A program made the position numbers and the translations under genes. Positions 20,244 to 29,916 of a stretch of 64,000 bases of DNA are shown here, piece after piece; the stretch's first letter is position 1, and each line of letters opens with the position of its first letter. The notes under the pieces are model-generated. The model was given only the letters and a program-made list of their open reading frames with translations. It was not told the origin of the DNA and made no database searches. Source of the stretch: Candidatus Poribacteria bacterium (GTDB lineage: Bacteria; Poribacteria; WGA-4E; WGA-3G); NCBI GenBank assembly GCA_022821065.1, contig JAJEEK010000027.1:59733-123732 (forward strand), read 5' to 3'.

Positions 20244-20327
20244 CTATAGACATATTGCTCCGCTGGAGCAAAGAGGCTTTTGGAGTGGTTGGTCTCTTCT
20301 CACGCCAGAGGCGTGATATGTCTATAG
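20244..20327. repeat. 84 bp palindromic element with terminal CTATAGACATAT/ATATGTCTATAG and two internal hairpins
   Basis: terminal inverted repeat; internal GCTCCGCTGGAGC and CACGCCAGAGGCGTG stems. Confidence 0.8.
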
Positions 20328-20383
20328 TGGCTGACATGGTAACGCTGTTAGCATATTTGCACACCCGCACAGATGAAAATTCC

Positions 20384-20411
20384 TTGACAAGGACGTTGAA
20401 TGTGTTATGCT
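20384..20411 (+). promoter_or_regulatory. candidate promoter (TTGACA-N16-TATGCT), antisense to the mandelate racemase-family gene
   Basis: consensus boxes. Confidence 0.35.
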
Positions 20412-20451
20412 TTTAACACACTTTTCTATCAGCATCATATCCAGCAAAACA

Positions 20452-21633
20452 TTACACCACTTCCATCCAAACCCCGGGAACGAATCCCGGATACTCGCCT
20501 TCACTGAACGCTGGATAGTAGACATCCTCACCGCTGAAATCGTGAACGGTTTCTCCGCCGCTGCCGTCTGGGATATGCACTCTACAGGTGTATTCACTTG
20601 CACGGAACAGCTGCTGCGGTGTCGGCGTAGACGGCTCCACACGGTACGCGGCTAACGCTGCCTCATTGACTGTAATCCCCAATCCGGGTGATTCTGATAC
20701 CTGAATCGTTCCGTCAACCACCTGCAACCGCGTTTCGAGCAGGTCTGATTCCCACAACTCATGACACGTAATCGCAGGCAATTCCGCTTGTGATAGCACA
20801 GCACCGAGATGTACCGAGTACGCTGTTGTGATTCCTGTGCCGACCATCTGGAGCCAGAACGGTTGATGAAACGAAGAGCAGAGCGCGTTCGTCCGGCGTA
20901 GCGTGTTTACACCACCACCGACCACAAAACCGCCACAGCATCGCGCATGTAAACAGGATTCATTGAAGTGCTCAACAATCCGTTTCTTGACAACCGTCTG
21001 CAAACGCGCCGCCCCCATTACATCCGTACCCAGGTAATACGGACTCTCATAGATGGCGACGTTTGGGTGTTCATCTAACTGTTGCAAGACAGGGATCGCG
21101 TTGTTTGCTGTCCGTAAGAAGCCGTTGAAGTCGATGTCGAGTCGGTAATCCGCTGGCACTGCATCACCGACGGCATCCACCTGTGCGAAAATGTCGCGCC
21201 ACGGACGCGCTTTCAACTTTGCAGACGTGTAACCGCGTTTGACCGATTCTTGGACTTCCGCCACCCAATCCTCCGGCGGCATATCGATATCCCACCACGA
21301 GATAGGACACCTTTCGCGAACCTTCGGTCCGATCAGTTGATAGGCAGGAACACCTACCGCTTTACCGACTGCGTCGAAAAGCGACATCTGGATACCGAAT
21401 CCGACACCGTCATCGTTCAGACAGGCAAACGCGTTCTGTCCGATCAACCGTTCAATATTCCCCGATTCATCTCCCAAATTTTCACCGTATCCGATAACAC
21501 CGTTGCTAAGTTCGACGCGGTAAACGTGAACCCGTTCGCCATGTGTCGAGGCACGGTGCATGTGCCGACTGACCCGCTCATGGTAAAATGGCACGTTCAA
21601 TGGAATCGTTTCGAGATTTTTGATGCTAAGCAT
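20452..21633 (-). CDS. mandelate racemase/muconate lactonizing enzyme family (enolase superfamily)
   Basis: GYTSAKLKARPWRDIFAQVDAV, DIDFNG; ATG at 21633 preceded by GGAGG. Confidence 0.85.
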   Translation of the reverse strand: MLSIKNLETIPLNVPFYHERVSRHMHRASTHGERVHVYRVELSNGVIGYGENLGDESGNIERLIGQNAFACLNDDGVGFGIQMSLFDAVGKAVGVPAYQLIGPKVRERCPISWWDIDMPPEDWVAEVQESVKRGYTSAKLKARPWRDIFAQVDAVGDAVPADYRLDIDFNGFLRTANNAIPVLQQLDEHPNVAIYESPYYLGTDVMGAARLQTVVKKRIVEHFNESCLHARCCGGFVVGGGVNTLRRTNALCSSFHQPFWLQMVGTGITTAYSVHLGAVLSQAELPAITCHELWESDLLETRLQVVDGTIQVSESPGLGITVNEAALAAYRVEPSTPTPQQLFRASEYTCRVHIPDGSGGETVHDFSGEDVYYPAFSEGEYPGFVPGVWMEVV

Positions 21634-21860
21634 GAGGTCCTCCAAGATTTATTTAATGATACGATTCCGTTATTATATCACATCCCCATAAATCACGTGA
21701 AAAAATATTGCTGCCCGATAAACCCGATTCTTTGAAGCAACCTTTCACTATTTACCACTAAAGGAGTCAAAACCTTGCTACAGAGACGCTGCAAGCGCAG
21801 CTGAGTGGAGTCGCAAACGATGGCTGATCGCTAATAGCCAAAAGCCTACTTCATTCACGT

Positions 21861-21890
21861 TTGACACACTACCTATTTTGTTGCTATAAT
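21861..21890 (+). promoter_or_regulatory. sigma70-type promoter (TTGACA-N18-TATAAT)
   Basis: consensus boxes upstream of 21949 CDS. Confidence 0.6.
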
Positions 21891-21948
21891 ATATCTACAA
21901 TGCAAACCACATGAACACGCCTCTGTTTTTATACGCAAGGAGCGCATT

Positions 21949-22812
21949 ATGGCAAGAATTGAACCCTTTAATGTTTCAAACCATCTGTTAGATCAACCTG
22001 ATAAACTTCAGGCACAGGCACAGCAAGACGGCTACCTCTTTTTCCGAGGCTTAATTGATGCCGATTCTATCTATCAATTACGTCGCGATTTCTTAGAAAT
22101 CTGTCATCGGCATGGATGGGCTGAAGGAGGAGATGCACTCATGGATGGCATCCGCATTGGCGGTCCGTTCATGGAAGGCGATGATGGCTATTGGCCCGTG
22201 TTAGACGAATTCCAATGTTTGGAATCGTTCCACGCGTTTGCGCATCATCCAGCGATCTTGGACATGCTTGACGACCTCTTCGGTGAGAAGACGCTCGTGC
22301 ATCCGCGGAATATTGGAAGAATTATGTTCCCAGAAAACACTAAATACACGACACCCGCACATCAAGATTACATACATATCCGAGGTACAGAGGAGACCTA
22401 TACCGCGTGGATACCGCTCGGTGTGTGTCCGAAGGAATTGGGTGGATTAACTGTCCTTACAGGATCGCATCGTGGCGGTGTATATCCCGTAGAACCTGCA
22501 TTCGGGGCAGGCGGACTCGGTATTGATACGGAACCGTTGGAGGCTGATGGTCTCTATTGGGTTGCAGGCGATTTTGACATCGGTGACGCGCTCTTCTTTC
22601 ACAGTCACGCCGTTCACAAGGCGTTACCGAACCAGAGTCCGGATCGGATCCGACTCTCTGTGGACTACCGCTATCAAGGATGCTCGAAACCTGTAACGGA
22701 AGGTTCGTTATTGCCGCATTTCAATCGGATGCCTTGGGACAAAATTTATGCCGATTGGAAGTCAACACAGCACCAATACTATTGGAACGCCTTCGATCTA
22801 AATAGAGTTTAA
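21949..22812 (+). CDS. phytanoyl-CoA dioxygenase family protein
   Basis: HQDYIHIRGTEETYTAWIPLGVCPKELGGLTVLTGSHRGG, HSHAVHKALPN. Confidence 0.9.
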   Translation: MARIEPFNVSNHLLDQPDKLQAQAQQDGYLFFRGLIDADSIYQLRRDFLEICHRHGWAEGGDALMDGIRIGGPFMEGDDGYWPVLDEFQCLESFHAFAHHPAILDMLDDLFGEKTLVHPRNIGRIMFPENTKYTTPAHQDYIHIRGTEETYTAWIPLGVCPKELGGLTVLTGSHRGGVYPVEPAFGAGGLGIDTEPLEADGLYWVAGDFDIGDALFFHSHAVHKALPNQSPDRIRLSVDYRYQGCSKPVTEGSLLPHFNRMPWDKIYADWKSTQHQYYWNAFDLNRV

Positions 22813-22851
22813 AAAAGTAGCCGTCCACATTTTTAAAGGAAGCAGAATCAA

Positions 22852-23937
22852 TTGACGCAATTGCGACAACGAAAACTTAATCCTCTCACGCTTTTTGTAA
22901 TGATACTCATCGGATGCTATGGCATCGTTCCAGCTATCGCTGAGAACTACACCGGTGATTTTTTAACAAACGGTGTCGGCGGTCGCGCCCTCGGGTTAGG
23001 GGGTGCCTATGTGAGCATCGCCGACGATGCTACTGCCACCTACTGGAACCCCGCTGGCATTGCCGGTGTTTCCGACAATTACCAGTTCTGTCTTATGCAC
23101 GCCGCACGGCGTTCAGGATTGGGTGCGTTTAACTATATCAGCGGCACGAAGCAAATTTTGCCGAAACTCAACCTCGGACTCTCTTGGATTCGAGCAGGCG
23201 TAGACGATATTCCTATCTATCCGTTGATACCGGCTTTTGATCCGAACATTAGTGCCGATGAACGACGAAACACCGCCAAAAACCGGCCGCGGGACTCTGA
23301 TTTCACGCCTGCAGGCTACCTCAACGACAGTGAAAATGCGTACATCCTGACGCTTGCTACCGGTTGGATCATCAGTCAATCGTGGTGGGATAACTTTGGC
23401 AGGGATTCGCTACCGCCGGAGTTTATGTTCGGTCTGAACGCCAAATGGATCTCGCAAAGTCTGAACGGCGGCGATCTTGATCTTTATAATTACAGCAGCT
23501 GGGGTTACGGGTTTGATACTGGCGTGCTTATTCGTCTACCCGACTTTAATGCACTTTTCGGTCTTGAGAATTTCGGCAGTATGTCCTTCGGCATAAACCT
23601 TCAGGACATCTCAAAAACGACCTTAACGTGGAACACGTTATCCGCACCGAAAGAGTCTATTCCAGCGAATTGGAACATCGGGGTCGCGTATTCTCGTGAT
23701 CGCGTTTTCGATCGGAAACTGATTCTTTCCTACCAATGGCAGCAACGTTATGGTGGGCAGTCGCATCTCGGCATAGAGTATCAGATAAGTGCACCGTTGG
23801 CTTTACGCATCGGCTACCGAGACAACCGGTTGACGAGCGGCATCGGCATCCATGTGCGCCAATTTCGCCTTGATTACGCGCTCCTCTTCGGCGACCTGAT
23901 TAGCACGCATTTTTTGAGTCTGTTGTGGAATTTTTAA
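22852..23937 (+). CDS. PorV/PorQ-like (UPF0164) outer membrane beta-barrel protein
   Basis: FLTNGVGGRALGLGGAYVSIADDATATYWNPAGIAG. Confidence 0.85.
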   Translation: MTQLRQRKLNPLTLFVMILIGCYGIVPAIAENYTGDFLTNGVGGRALGLGGAYVSIADDATATYWNPAGIAGVSDNYQFCLMHAARRSGLGAFNYISGTKQILPKLNLGLSWIRAGVDDIPIYPLIPAFDPNISADERRNTAKNRPRDSDFTPAGYLNDSENAYILTLATGWIISQSWWDNFGRDSLPPEFMFGLNAKWISQSLNGGDLDLYNYSSWGYGFDTGVLIRLPDFNALFGLENFGSMSFGINLQDISKTTLTWNTLSAPKESIPANWNIGVAYSRDRVFDRKLILSYQWQQRYGGQSHLGIEYQISAPLALRIGYRDNRLTSGIGIHVRQFRLDYALLFGDLISTHFLSLLWNF

Positions 23938-23946
23938 GGAGCGGCT

Positions 23947-25212
23947 TCACACGCTTGGTTTCGACAAATCTGGCTGATCGCGTAACAGAATCAGGAGCGG
24001 AGCGAGTATCAAAGGCAGCATCACCAAACCGTCTAACACAATCGGTAGACCGAATTTATCTCCCAAAACACCGACAATTTTATTCAAAAATCCGCCGACA
24101 CCCCATGCAGCACCCATCATCAAACCGGAGGCGATGTTTTCGTGTCCGCGCAACATTATCTGTGCAAGAATAATGTTAACAGTTATCGAACTCGTGAGTA
24201 CCACATTGCCTAAAAAGAGGAGTGCGAGGAAACTGAAACCGTCGGTGTGTAACGACCAATAAAGCAGTGGCGGTGCACCCAAAAGCGATACCAATAACAA
24301 AACATAAGTGTTCACACGACTCATAAGCCATCCACTTGACAAAATCCCCATAGACCCCGCGAAGATAAAGAGCGCGATGACCAGAGAACGTCCTTGGTCT
24401 GAATAGCCTTGATCGGCTAAATGGACAGAAAGAAAAGTCTCTATACCGGTGAGTGTAACCGTGCGCATCGCCGCAATAACGAATAACACAATGATTGGGA
24501 GCAGGCGCGGTGAAGCAACACGCCAAAACGGTTCTTGCGGAATCTGTTCATCACTGGGTGTGCCTCTCGTGCTGACAGTTAAATCAAGTGCCTTTTCAAA
24601 TCTCAATACTTTCGGTATCAGCAACGCCACAACTAAACCCGGAATCATCTCCCAAACGAGGTAGTCCATGCCGAAACGGTACGGAATGAATAGGAGTACC
24701 AGCGGACCGAGCGCACGTCCAATGTTGCCACCTGTCAGGAAAATAGAGATACCCATCCCCCTCTGCTCAGAAGCGAGCGCACCCGCATAGGTTGTCGCCT
24801 GCGGGTGGAACGCAGCGACCCCTATACCGCCGATAGCTAACAACAGATACACAATATTAGGAGATGGCGCAAGCCACAATAGACTTAAACCGAGCGCACT
24901 AAACGCTACGCCGATTGTCAGAAAATGTACCGTACGCACCCGATCTGACAACCACCCAAAGAGTATCTGTCCAAAAGAACTAAATATACTATAAACTGAA
25001 ACGAAGTTCCCTGCTAAAGTGTTCCGTGTCGCAGCTGTGGCTAACTTGGTCAGTAGGAGCGGTTGCAGGTGTGATAGAAGTGTTGCATAGGAATCGAGAA
25101 TGGTATGCAAGAACGTCAGGAAATAGAACTGTTTCCGAGTGGAGGATTTTGAAGAATCTTGATCGTTTTTCATGAGGTGGAATGATACCGCATTTCTATA
25201 AAAATCGGACAA
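23947..25212 (-). CDS. MFS transporter
   Basis: 12-TM profile, GWLSDRVRTVHFL. Confidence 0.88.
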   Translation of the reverse strand: MSDFYRNAVSFHLMKNDQDSSKSSTRKQFYFLTFLHTILDSYATLLSHLQPLLLTKLATAATRNTLAGNFVSVYSIFSSFGQILFGWLSDRVRTVHFLTIGVAFSALGLSLLWLAPSPNIVYLLLAIGGIGVAAFHPQATTYAGALASEQRGMGISIFLTGGNIGRALGPLVLLFIPYRFGMDYLVWEMIPGLVVALLIPKVLRFEKALDLTVSTRGTPSDEQIPQEPFWRVASPRLLPIIVLFVIAAMRTVTLTGIETFLSVHLADQGYSDQGRSLVIALFIFAGSMGILSSGWLMSRVNTYVLLLVSLLGAPPLLYWSLHTDGFSFLALLFLGNVVLTSSITVNIILAQIMLRGHENIASGLMMGAAWGVGGFLNKIVGVLGDKFGLPIVLDGLVMLPLILAPLLILLRDQPDLSKPSV

Positions 25213-25278
25213 TTGGACAATAGGTAGACATTATAGAACGCCCCAAACTAAAAAGCAAGTCTAAAAAAATCATTTTCC

Positions 25279-25307
25279 TTGACAATTAAACTCACGATGT
25301 ATACCAT
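25279..25307 (+). promoter_or_regulatory. sigma70-type promoter (TTGACA-N17-TACCAT)
   Basis: boxes upstream of 25356 CDS. Confidence 0.45.
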
Positions 25308-25355
25308 AGTATGAATTCCTGAGTGCAAACAAACCAATCATAAGATATAGCGAGC

Positions 25356-26348
25356 GTGCCTTTGAACAGAAAACAACTCCAGCGGGTTACCAAATTCGGT
25401 TTACCAACGGTACTGGCAGTCATCATAACATACTTCCTCTTAAAAGAGATTGACCTCCAAGAGATACCGAAAACGCTCGGTCGATTATCCATAAAGGCAC
25501 TCCTTATCGGGTTCACCAGCTACTGCGCGTTAGTGCTGGCGAAAGCATTGCGTTTTCGTGCGCTCCTTAACCTTGATAGCCGTGTCTATCGGATCTTTCC
25601 AATTTTAGCGTTGCATACCTTTTGGGGCAACATCCTCCCAATGCGGACCGGGGATGTCTCTTACGTCTACCTCATGCAACGCCGCCAGAAAGTGGACGCG
25701 ACACAAGGAATTGCCTCCCTTATAGTCGCAAGTCTAATAGATCTGATACTGCTGATAGGCTTGGTCATCGCGACGGCATGGCTCCTACGCGACGCGTTAC
25801 GCGATACCTTTTCAGGTACCGTCCTCTATCTTGTGCCGCTCCTGATAGGCGGTGGCTTAATCGCAGTCGTCGTCTTTGTCTCTGTCGCGCCGAATGTCTG
25901 TATAAGGTTCGCCGATCTATGTGCGGGTCCACTATTACGCCTTGAAAAGCGACCTATTTCGTGGGGGGTCAACAAAGGACTGCGCGTCCTGCAGGAACTC
26001 ACAGCGTTCCGATCGAATCGGCGGTTTCTGGAAGTCTGGGGATATTCCCTATTGTGCCTCGTCATCCGTTTTGGGTTTCAGTGCTATCTCGTCGTTGAAA
26101 TGGGGGTTGACGTACCGATAACCGAGGTGTTGTTTGCACTCGCTTTTACCAACGTTTTTAACCTGTTACCCGTTCAGACGATCGGTAACTTTGGAACAAC
26201 AGAGTTCCCATTCGTCTGGTTACTAAAACATTTCGGGACATCAGTAGAAGTCGCAACTGTCACAGGCTTCAGTCTACACATTCTGATTCTAATTTACTGT
26301 CTGCCTTTAGGTGTATACGGATTTTTTAAAAATCCCAAGGAGTCATAA
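25356..26348 (+). CDS. lysylphosphatidylglycerol synthase TM region (UPF0104) family protein
   Basis: multi-TM; HTFWGNILPMRTGDVSYVYLM, VQTIGNFGTTEFPF. Confidence 0.85.
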   Translation: MPLNRKQLQRVTKFGLPTVLAVIITYFLLKEIDLQEIPKTLGRLSIKALLIGFTSYCALVLAKALRFRALLNLDSRVYRIFPILALHTFWGNILPMRTGDVSYVYLMQRRQKVDATQGIASLIVASLIDLILLIGLVIATAWLLRDALRDTFSGTVLYLVPLLIGGGLIAVVVFVSVAPNVCIRFADLCAGPLLRLEKRPISWGVNKGLRVLQELTAFRSNRRFLEVWGYSLLCLVIRFGFQCYLVVEMGVDVPITEVLFALAFTNVFNLLPVQTIGNFGTTEFPFVWLLKHFGTSVEVATVTGFSLHILILIYCLPLGVYGFFKNPKES

Positions 26349-26352
26349 AAAT

Positions 26353-27174
26353 ATGCGAATTATTGATCCACATGTCCATGTATGGAAGAACGATCCGCGG
26401 TTTCCGTGGGCACCGGAAACGACAGGTCCACCCACTGAGGACGCTACAGCAGAGACGCTATTGGACTTAATGGCAGCAAACGGTGTCGAAAAAACCGTCC
26501 TCGTTCAAGTCATCCACTACCGATGGGATAACAGTTATGCAGCGGACGTGATGAAACGATATCCTGATAAATTCATGGGGGTCTGCCGAATCAACCCCGA
26601 AGACCCCGACGCGCCAGACCATCTCAGCCACTGGACCGAAGATCACGATTTCCACGGCGTGCGCCTGAGTCCCTCTGTCGGAGCTGCCGGAGATTGGTTT
26701 ACAGGACCGTTGATGCCACCTATCTTTCAACGTGCAGAAACACTCGGTGTCCCGATGCTGATGCTCACCGGAGCCGAACGCTTGGTTGATCTTATACCAC
26801 TTCTGGAACAGCACCCGGATCTCGATGTCGTGATAGACCACATGGCGGATTGTTCGCCTGACGCACCGGACAGACTTCAACTGCTCCTCAATCTCGCGCG
26901 ATTTCCGCGCGTCTATGTCAAGATAAGCCATACGTGGTCGATCTCGAAAACAGGTTATCCTTGGGCAGATACATTTGAGCAAGTCAAGAAAGTGTACCAC
27001 GCCTTCGGCGGTTCTCGGATTATGTGGGGCACCGATTGGCCCGTCTGTCTTAGTCGTGCCAGTTATGCTGAAACCTTGGCGGTCGTCCGAGATGAAATGG
27101 ATTTCTTCACACCTGAGGACCGGGAATGGGTGTTGGGCAAAACTGCACTACGCCTCTGGAGATTCCAAAAATAA
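26353..27174 (+). CDS. amidohydrolase family protein (TIM-barrel metal-dependent hydrolase)
   Basis: MRIIDPHVHVWKNDPRFPW, DHMADCSPDAPD, MWGTDWPV. Confidence 0.92.
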   Translation: MRIIDPHVHVWKNDPRFPWAPETTGPPTEDATAETLLDLMAANGVEKTVLVQVIHYRWDNSYAADVMKRYPDKFMGVCRINPEDPDAPDHLSHWTEDHDFHGVRLSPSVGAAGDWFTGPLMPPIFQRAETLGVPMLMLTGAERLVDLIPLLEQHPDLDVVIDHMADCSPDAPDRLQLLLNLARFPRVYVKISHTWSISKTGYPWADTFEQVKKVYHAFGGSRIMWGTDWPVCLSRASYAETLAVVRDEMDFFTPEDREWVLGKTALRLWRFQK

Positions 27175-27194
27175 CATTTCAATCCAATCTTTTT

Positions 27195-27313
27195 AGGACT
27201 TAGGCATGATGCTCTTTTGTACCACAAACTTCCAGTTTGTGACGCAAAAACGCCGTGTTTTCAGAAAACTTTCTGCTATCAGAACAGTCTACAGTCAAAA
27301 TTGCGTAAGTCCT
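27195..27313. mobile_element. MITE-like element, family AGGACTTACGCA, copy A
   Basis: terminal AGGACTTAGGCA...TGCGTAAGTCCT; internal GTACCACAAACT-AGTTTGTG hairpin. Confidence 0.8.
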
Positions 27314-27324
27314 ACTTTTTTCTT

Positions 27325-27353
27325 TTGACAAATTTGTGGAACTGTGTTACCAT
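27325..27353 (+). promoter_or_regulatory. sigma70-type promoter (TTGACA-N17-TACCAT)
   Basis: boxes directly downstream of MITE copy A. Confidence 0.45.
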
Positions 27354-27476
27354 AATATAATAAACGTATCAGCGCGACTGCTTAAAGTTAAATGCACCTT
27401 GGCGTGGCACAGCATAAGGAGCGATTCTCTTCTGCTGTCAAGGTTCCCACCTCCCCTGTTAACAAGGAGGAACACC

Positions 27477-27824
27477 ATGCCGTTTTGTCCACAATGCAAC
27501 GCTACGTATAAAAAAGCTATCTCGATATGCCCGGATTGTCAGGTAGACCTCGTGCCGCAAGCAGCACAGACCGAAATTTCGGAGTATGGGGACTGGTACG
27601 CCATTGAATCTGTCCCAAACGAATTAGCCGCGAATATCCTCCGAAGTGTCTTAGAGGATGACAATATCCCTGTTTATGTACGCTGCCATGATGTCCCTTA
27701 TTACGGTGGTGTAAAAGGCAACGCTGGGCAATCTGAATGGGGCGATATACTTGTGCCAGCCAATTTAGTGCCACGCGCGCGGGGATGCCTCAAAGCCTAT
27801 TTCGATTCACTAAAGGAAGAGTGA
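27477..27824 (+). CDS. zinc-ribbon protein with DUF2007-like signal-transducing domain
   Basis: MPFCPQCNATYKKAISICPDCQVDL; ANILRSVLEDDNIPVYVRCHDV; AGGAGG RBS. Confidence 0.75.
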   Translation: MPFCPQCNATYKKAISICPDCQVDLVPQAAQTEISEYGDWYAIESVPNELAANILRSVLEDDNIPVYVRCHDVPYYGGVKGNAGQSEWGDILVPANLVPRARGCLKAYFDSLKEE

Positions 27825-27845
27825 CACACATACAAGCAGGTCACT

Positions 27846-28058
27846 ATGGAAGCCAAGCAACTCTATCTTATTAAAGAAGCCAGATCTCACGTTCGCATGA
27901 ATGGAAAAATTTATGTCCGCGCACACCGTAGGCGTAATGGTAGCCACGTTAAAGAACATTGGCGACGACCGCCAAGCAAGAAATTTCGCACGAACCGTCA
28001 ATTTGAGCAAGGTTCGGAACAAATTAACCTCTTTGAAAATGATGACCTCTCAAGTTGA
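27846..28058 (+). CDS. small basic hypothetical protein
   Basis: 70 aa ORF filling an intergenic gap with a plausible upstream RBS. Confidence 0.35.
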   Translation: MEAKQLYLIKEARSHVRMNGKIYVRAHRRRNGSHVKEHWRRPPSKKFRTNRQFEQGSEQINLFENDDLSS

Positions 28059-28121
28059 CATGAATCGAAAACTTTACGTGAGACAAAATTACACGCAGCG
28101 ACATCTTCTCAGAGAAATACT

Positions 28122-29294
28122 ATGACCAGTCTTTTCCGAAGCTTGCAAGTGTGCTGGACTAAGTGTTGCCGCTTGCAAGCTTGTCTTATTTTGTTCTTCT
28201 TTCTTGTGAACCCTCCGCTTTTTAGCGATGTTTATCGTATCAAAAAAGGGGATGCCCTCCTTATTGCTGTCGTCGGGCAGCCGGAGTATACACATTCTGT
28301 CCAAGTCCGTGAAGATGGGAGAATCAACTACTTCGGTGGCGAGTTTGATGTCGCCGGTACAACCGTGAAAACCGTCAACCACTTGATTCGCGAGTTCCTC
28401 GTAACCGATAACCAAGTTAGTAATCCGGTCGTTATGGTGTCGTTGGTGTCGCAAAAAAATGGTGTTTTCGTTGGTGGTGCTGTGAAAACACCGGGACGAT
28501 ATGTTATATCACCAGAGACCGACATCGATTTATACCGTGCGATCGCGCTTGCTGGGGGTATGCAGGAGAATGCTGACCGACAAGGCGTGCAATTAATCCG
28601 TAAAGACACCACGCGGAAGGTTGAAACCTACGATCTTTCGACCAATAGCCCTTACCAGGATATCCGCGTCAACATCAACGATCTCGTCTTCGTCATGCCG
28701 CTCAGTGTTGTTGAGGTGCAAGGACAGGTACAGACTCCGGGAAAAATTTTTGTGCGTGGCGCGATCGGCATCTCACACGCGCTTGCACGCGCAGGCGGTC
28801 CCACCCAAGAAGCCAACCTAACGGTTGTTGTGAAGGTCGAAAAGAACGGGAAACGCTCCGAATTCAATCTCTCCGAACAGTTTTGGAAATCTCCACCGAA
28901 CGATCAACCGCTACCGACGTTATTAGATGGCGATGTGCTGTTTGTTCCCAACGTTTTTAAAACGGAGCCTATCTACGTGACCGGTTATGTCCGAAACCCA
29001 GGTCCGCAACGCGTTCGTGGACCGTTGAACCTCTTGCAAGCCGTCGCGCTCGGTGGTGGGTTCGATGTCTCAGCAAACCGCGAAGATGTCATTATCCACC
29101 GTCAAGACGGTACAACTATAGAAGTGCCGTTCGCATTCAATCCTGCTGAAGGGGCAACACGGCAACACCTTTTACTCTATCCAGGCGATATTTTAGAGAT
29201 TAAGAAAAAATTTCGGATAGATTGGGGCCTCGTCAGCACCCTTTCCTTCATCGTTTTCACTGGTGTGAGCCTTATCCTTCAAATATCGCAATAA
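28122..29294 (+). CDS. polysaccharide biosynthesis/export (Wza-like) protein with SLBB domains
   Basis: YRIKKGDALLIAVVGQPEYTHSVQVREDGRINY; repeated GGAVKTPGRYVI, VTGYVRNPGPQRV segments; C-terminal TM. Confidence 0.88.
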   Translation: MTSLFRSLQVCWTKCCRLQACLILFFFLVNPPLFSDVYRIKKGDALLIAVVGQPEYTHSVQVREDGRINYFGGEFDVAGTTVKTVNHLIREFLVTDNQVSNPVVMVSLVSQKNGVFVGGAVKTPGRYVISPETDIDLYRAIALAGGMQENADRQGVQLIRKDTTRKVETYDLSTNSPYQDIRVNINDLVFVMPLSVVEVQGQVQTPGKIFVRGAIGISHALARAGGPTQEANLTVVVKVEKNGKRSEFNLSEQFWKSPPNDQPLPTLLDGDVLFVPNVFKTEPIYVTGYVRNPGPQRVRGPLNLLQAVALGGGFDVSANREDVIIHRQDGTTIEVPFAFNPAEGATRQHLLLYPGDILEIKKKFRIDWGLVSTLSFIVFTGVSLILQISQ

Positions 29295-29304
29295 ACAGGA
29301 GAAT

Positions 29305-29892
29305 ATGAATATGGAAACAGAATTGGGTTTGGGTGAACAACAATCCGAACCAAACGTTGAGACACCGGAACCACAAGCAGAAAAACCAGAGCAATCCACG
29401 CCAGGGAGTGGTGAGTGGAATGCTGACGAGATGCTAAGCCAACATTTCGATCAACCCGTCCGCTTTGTCACTTATACCGGTCTAAAGGACCTGTCCGTGG
29501 TCAAAACGAAATCGTATACGGTATGGGGGACGTATGCTAACGGCGAACTGCTTAAAATGGCGAAAGTGCACGTTTTGTTTGCGTTTCCGAAAGAGAAGAT
29601 GGCGGAGCTGAAACCGCATATAAAAATCAGGGCACCGCTGAAAGCCGAGAACCTTGAACCGATTGAGACCATAGCAGAGCGGTACCATGTTGATGATGAA
29701 CTTCTTGAGCAGGCGAGGGATAACAAATCCAACGTGACCATCGTCACTCGTGCGGGGTACGTTTTGGCGGGTTGTATTGAGGATTTTGACAAATATGTGT
29801 TGTACATGCGAATCGGGAAGGAGATGGTGATCGTGTACCGACACGGCTTGTATGCGTTCACAATCGAGGAACAATCCGAGGACGCATCATAG
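29305..29892 (+). CDS. Hfq/Sm-like domain protein, extended, possibly two Sm-like domains
   Basis: C-terminus VTIVTRAGYVLAGCIEDFDKYVLYMRIGKEMVIVYRHGLYAFTI resembles Hfq Sm1-Sm2 (G-L-G-I-xxFD ... VYKHAI). Confidence 0.6.
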   Translation: MNMETELGLGEQQSEPNVETPEPQAEKPEQSTPGSGEWNADEMLSQHFDQPVRFVTYTGLKDLSVVKTKSYTVWGTYANGELLKMAKVHVLFAFPKEKMAELKPHIKIRAPLKAENLEPIETIAERYHVDDELLEQARDNKSNVTIVTRAGYVLAGCIEDFDKYVLYMRIGKEMVIVYRHGLYAFTIEEQSEDAS

Positions 29893-29916
29893 GCTTTAAC
29901 TGATAACCACAACTCC

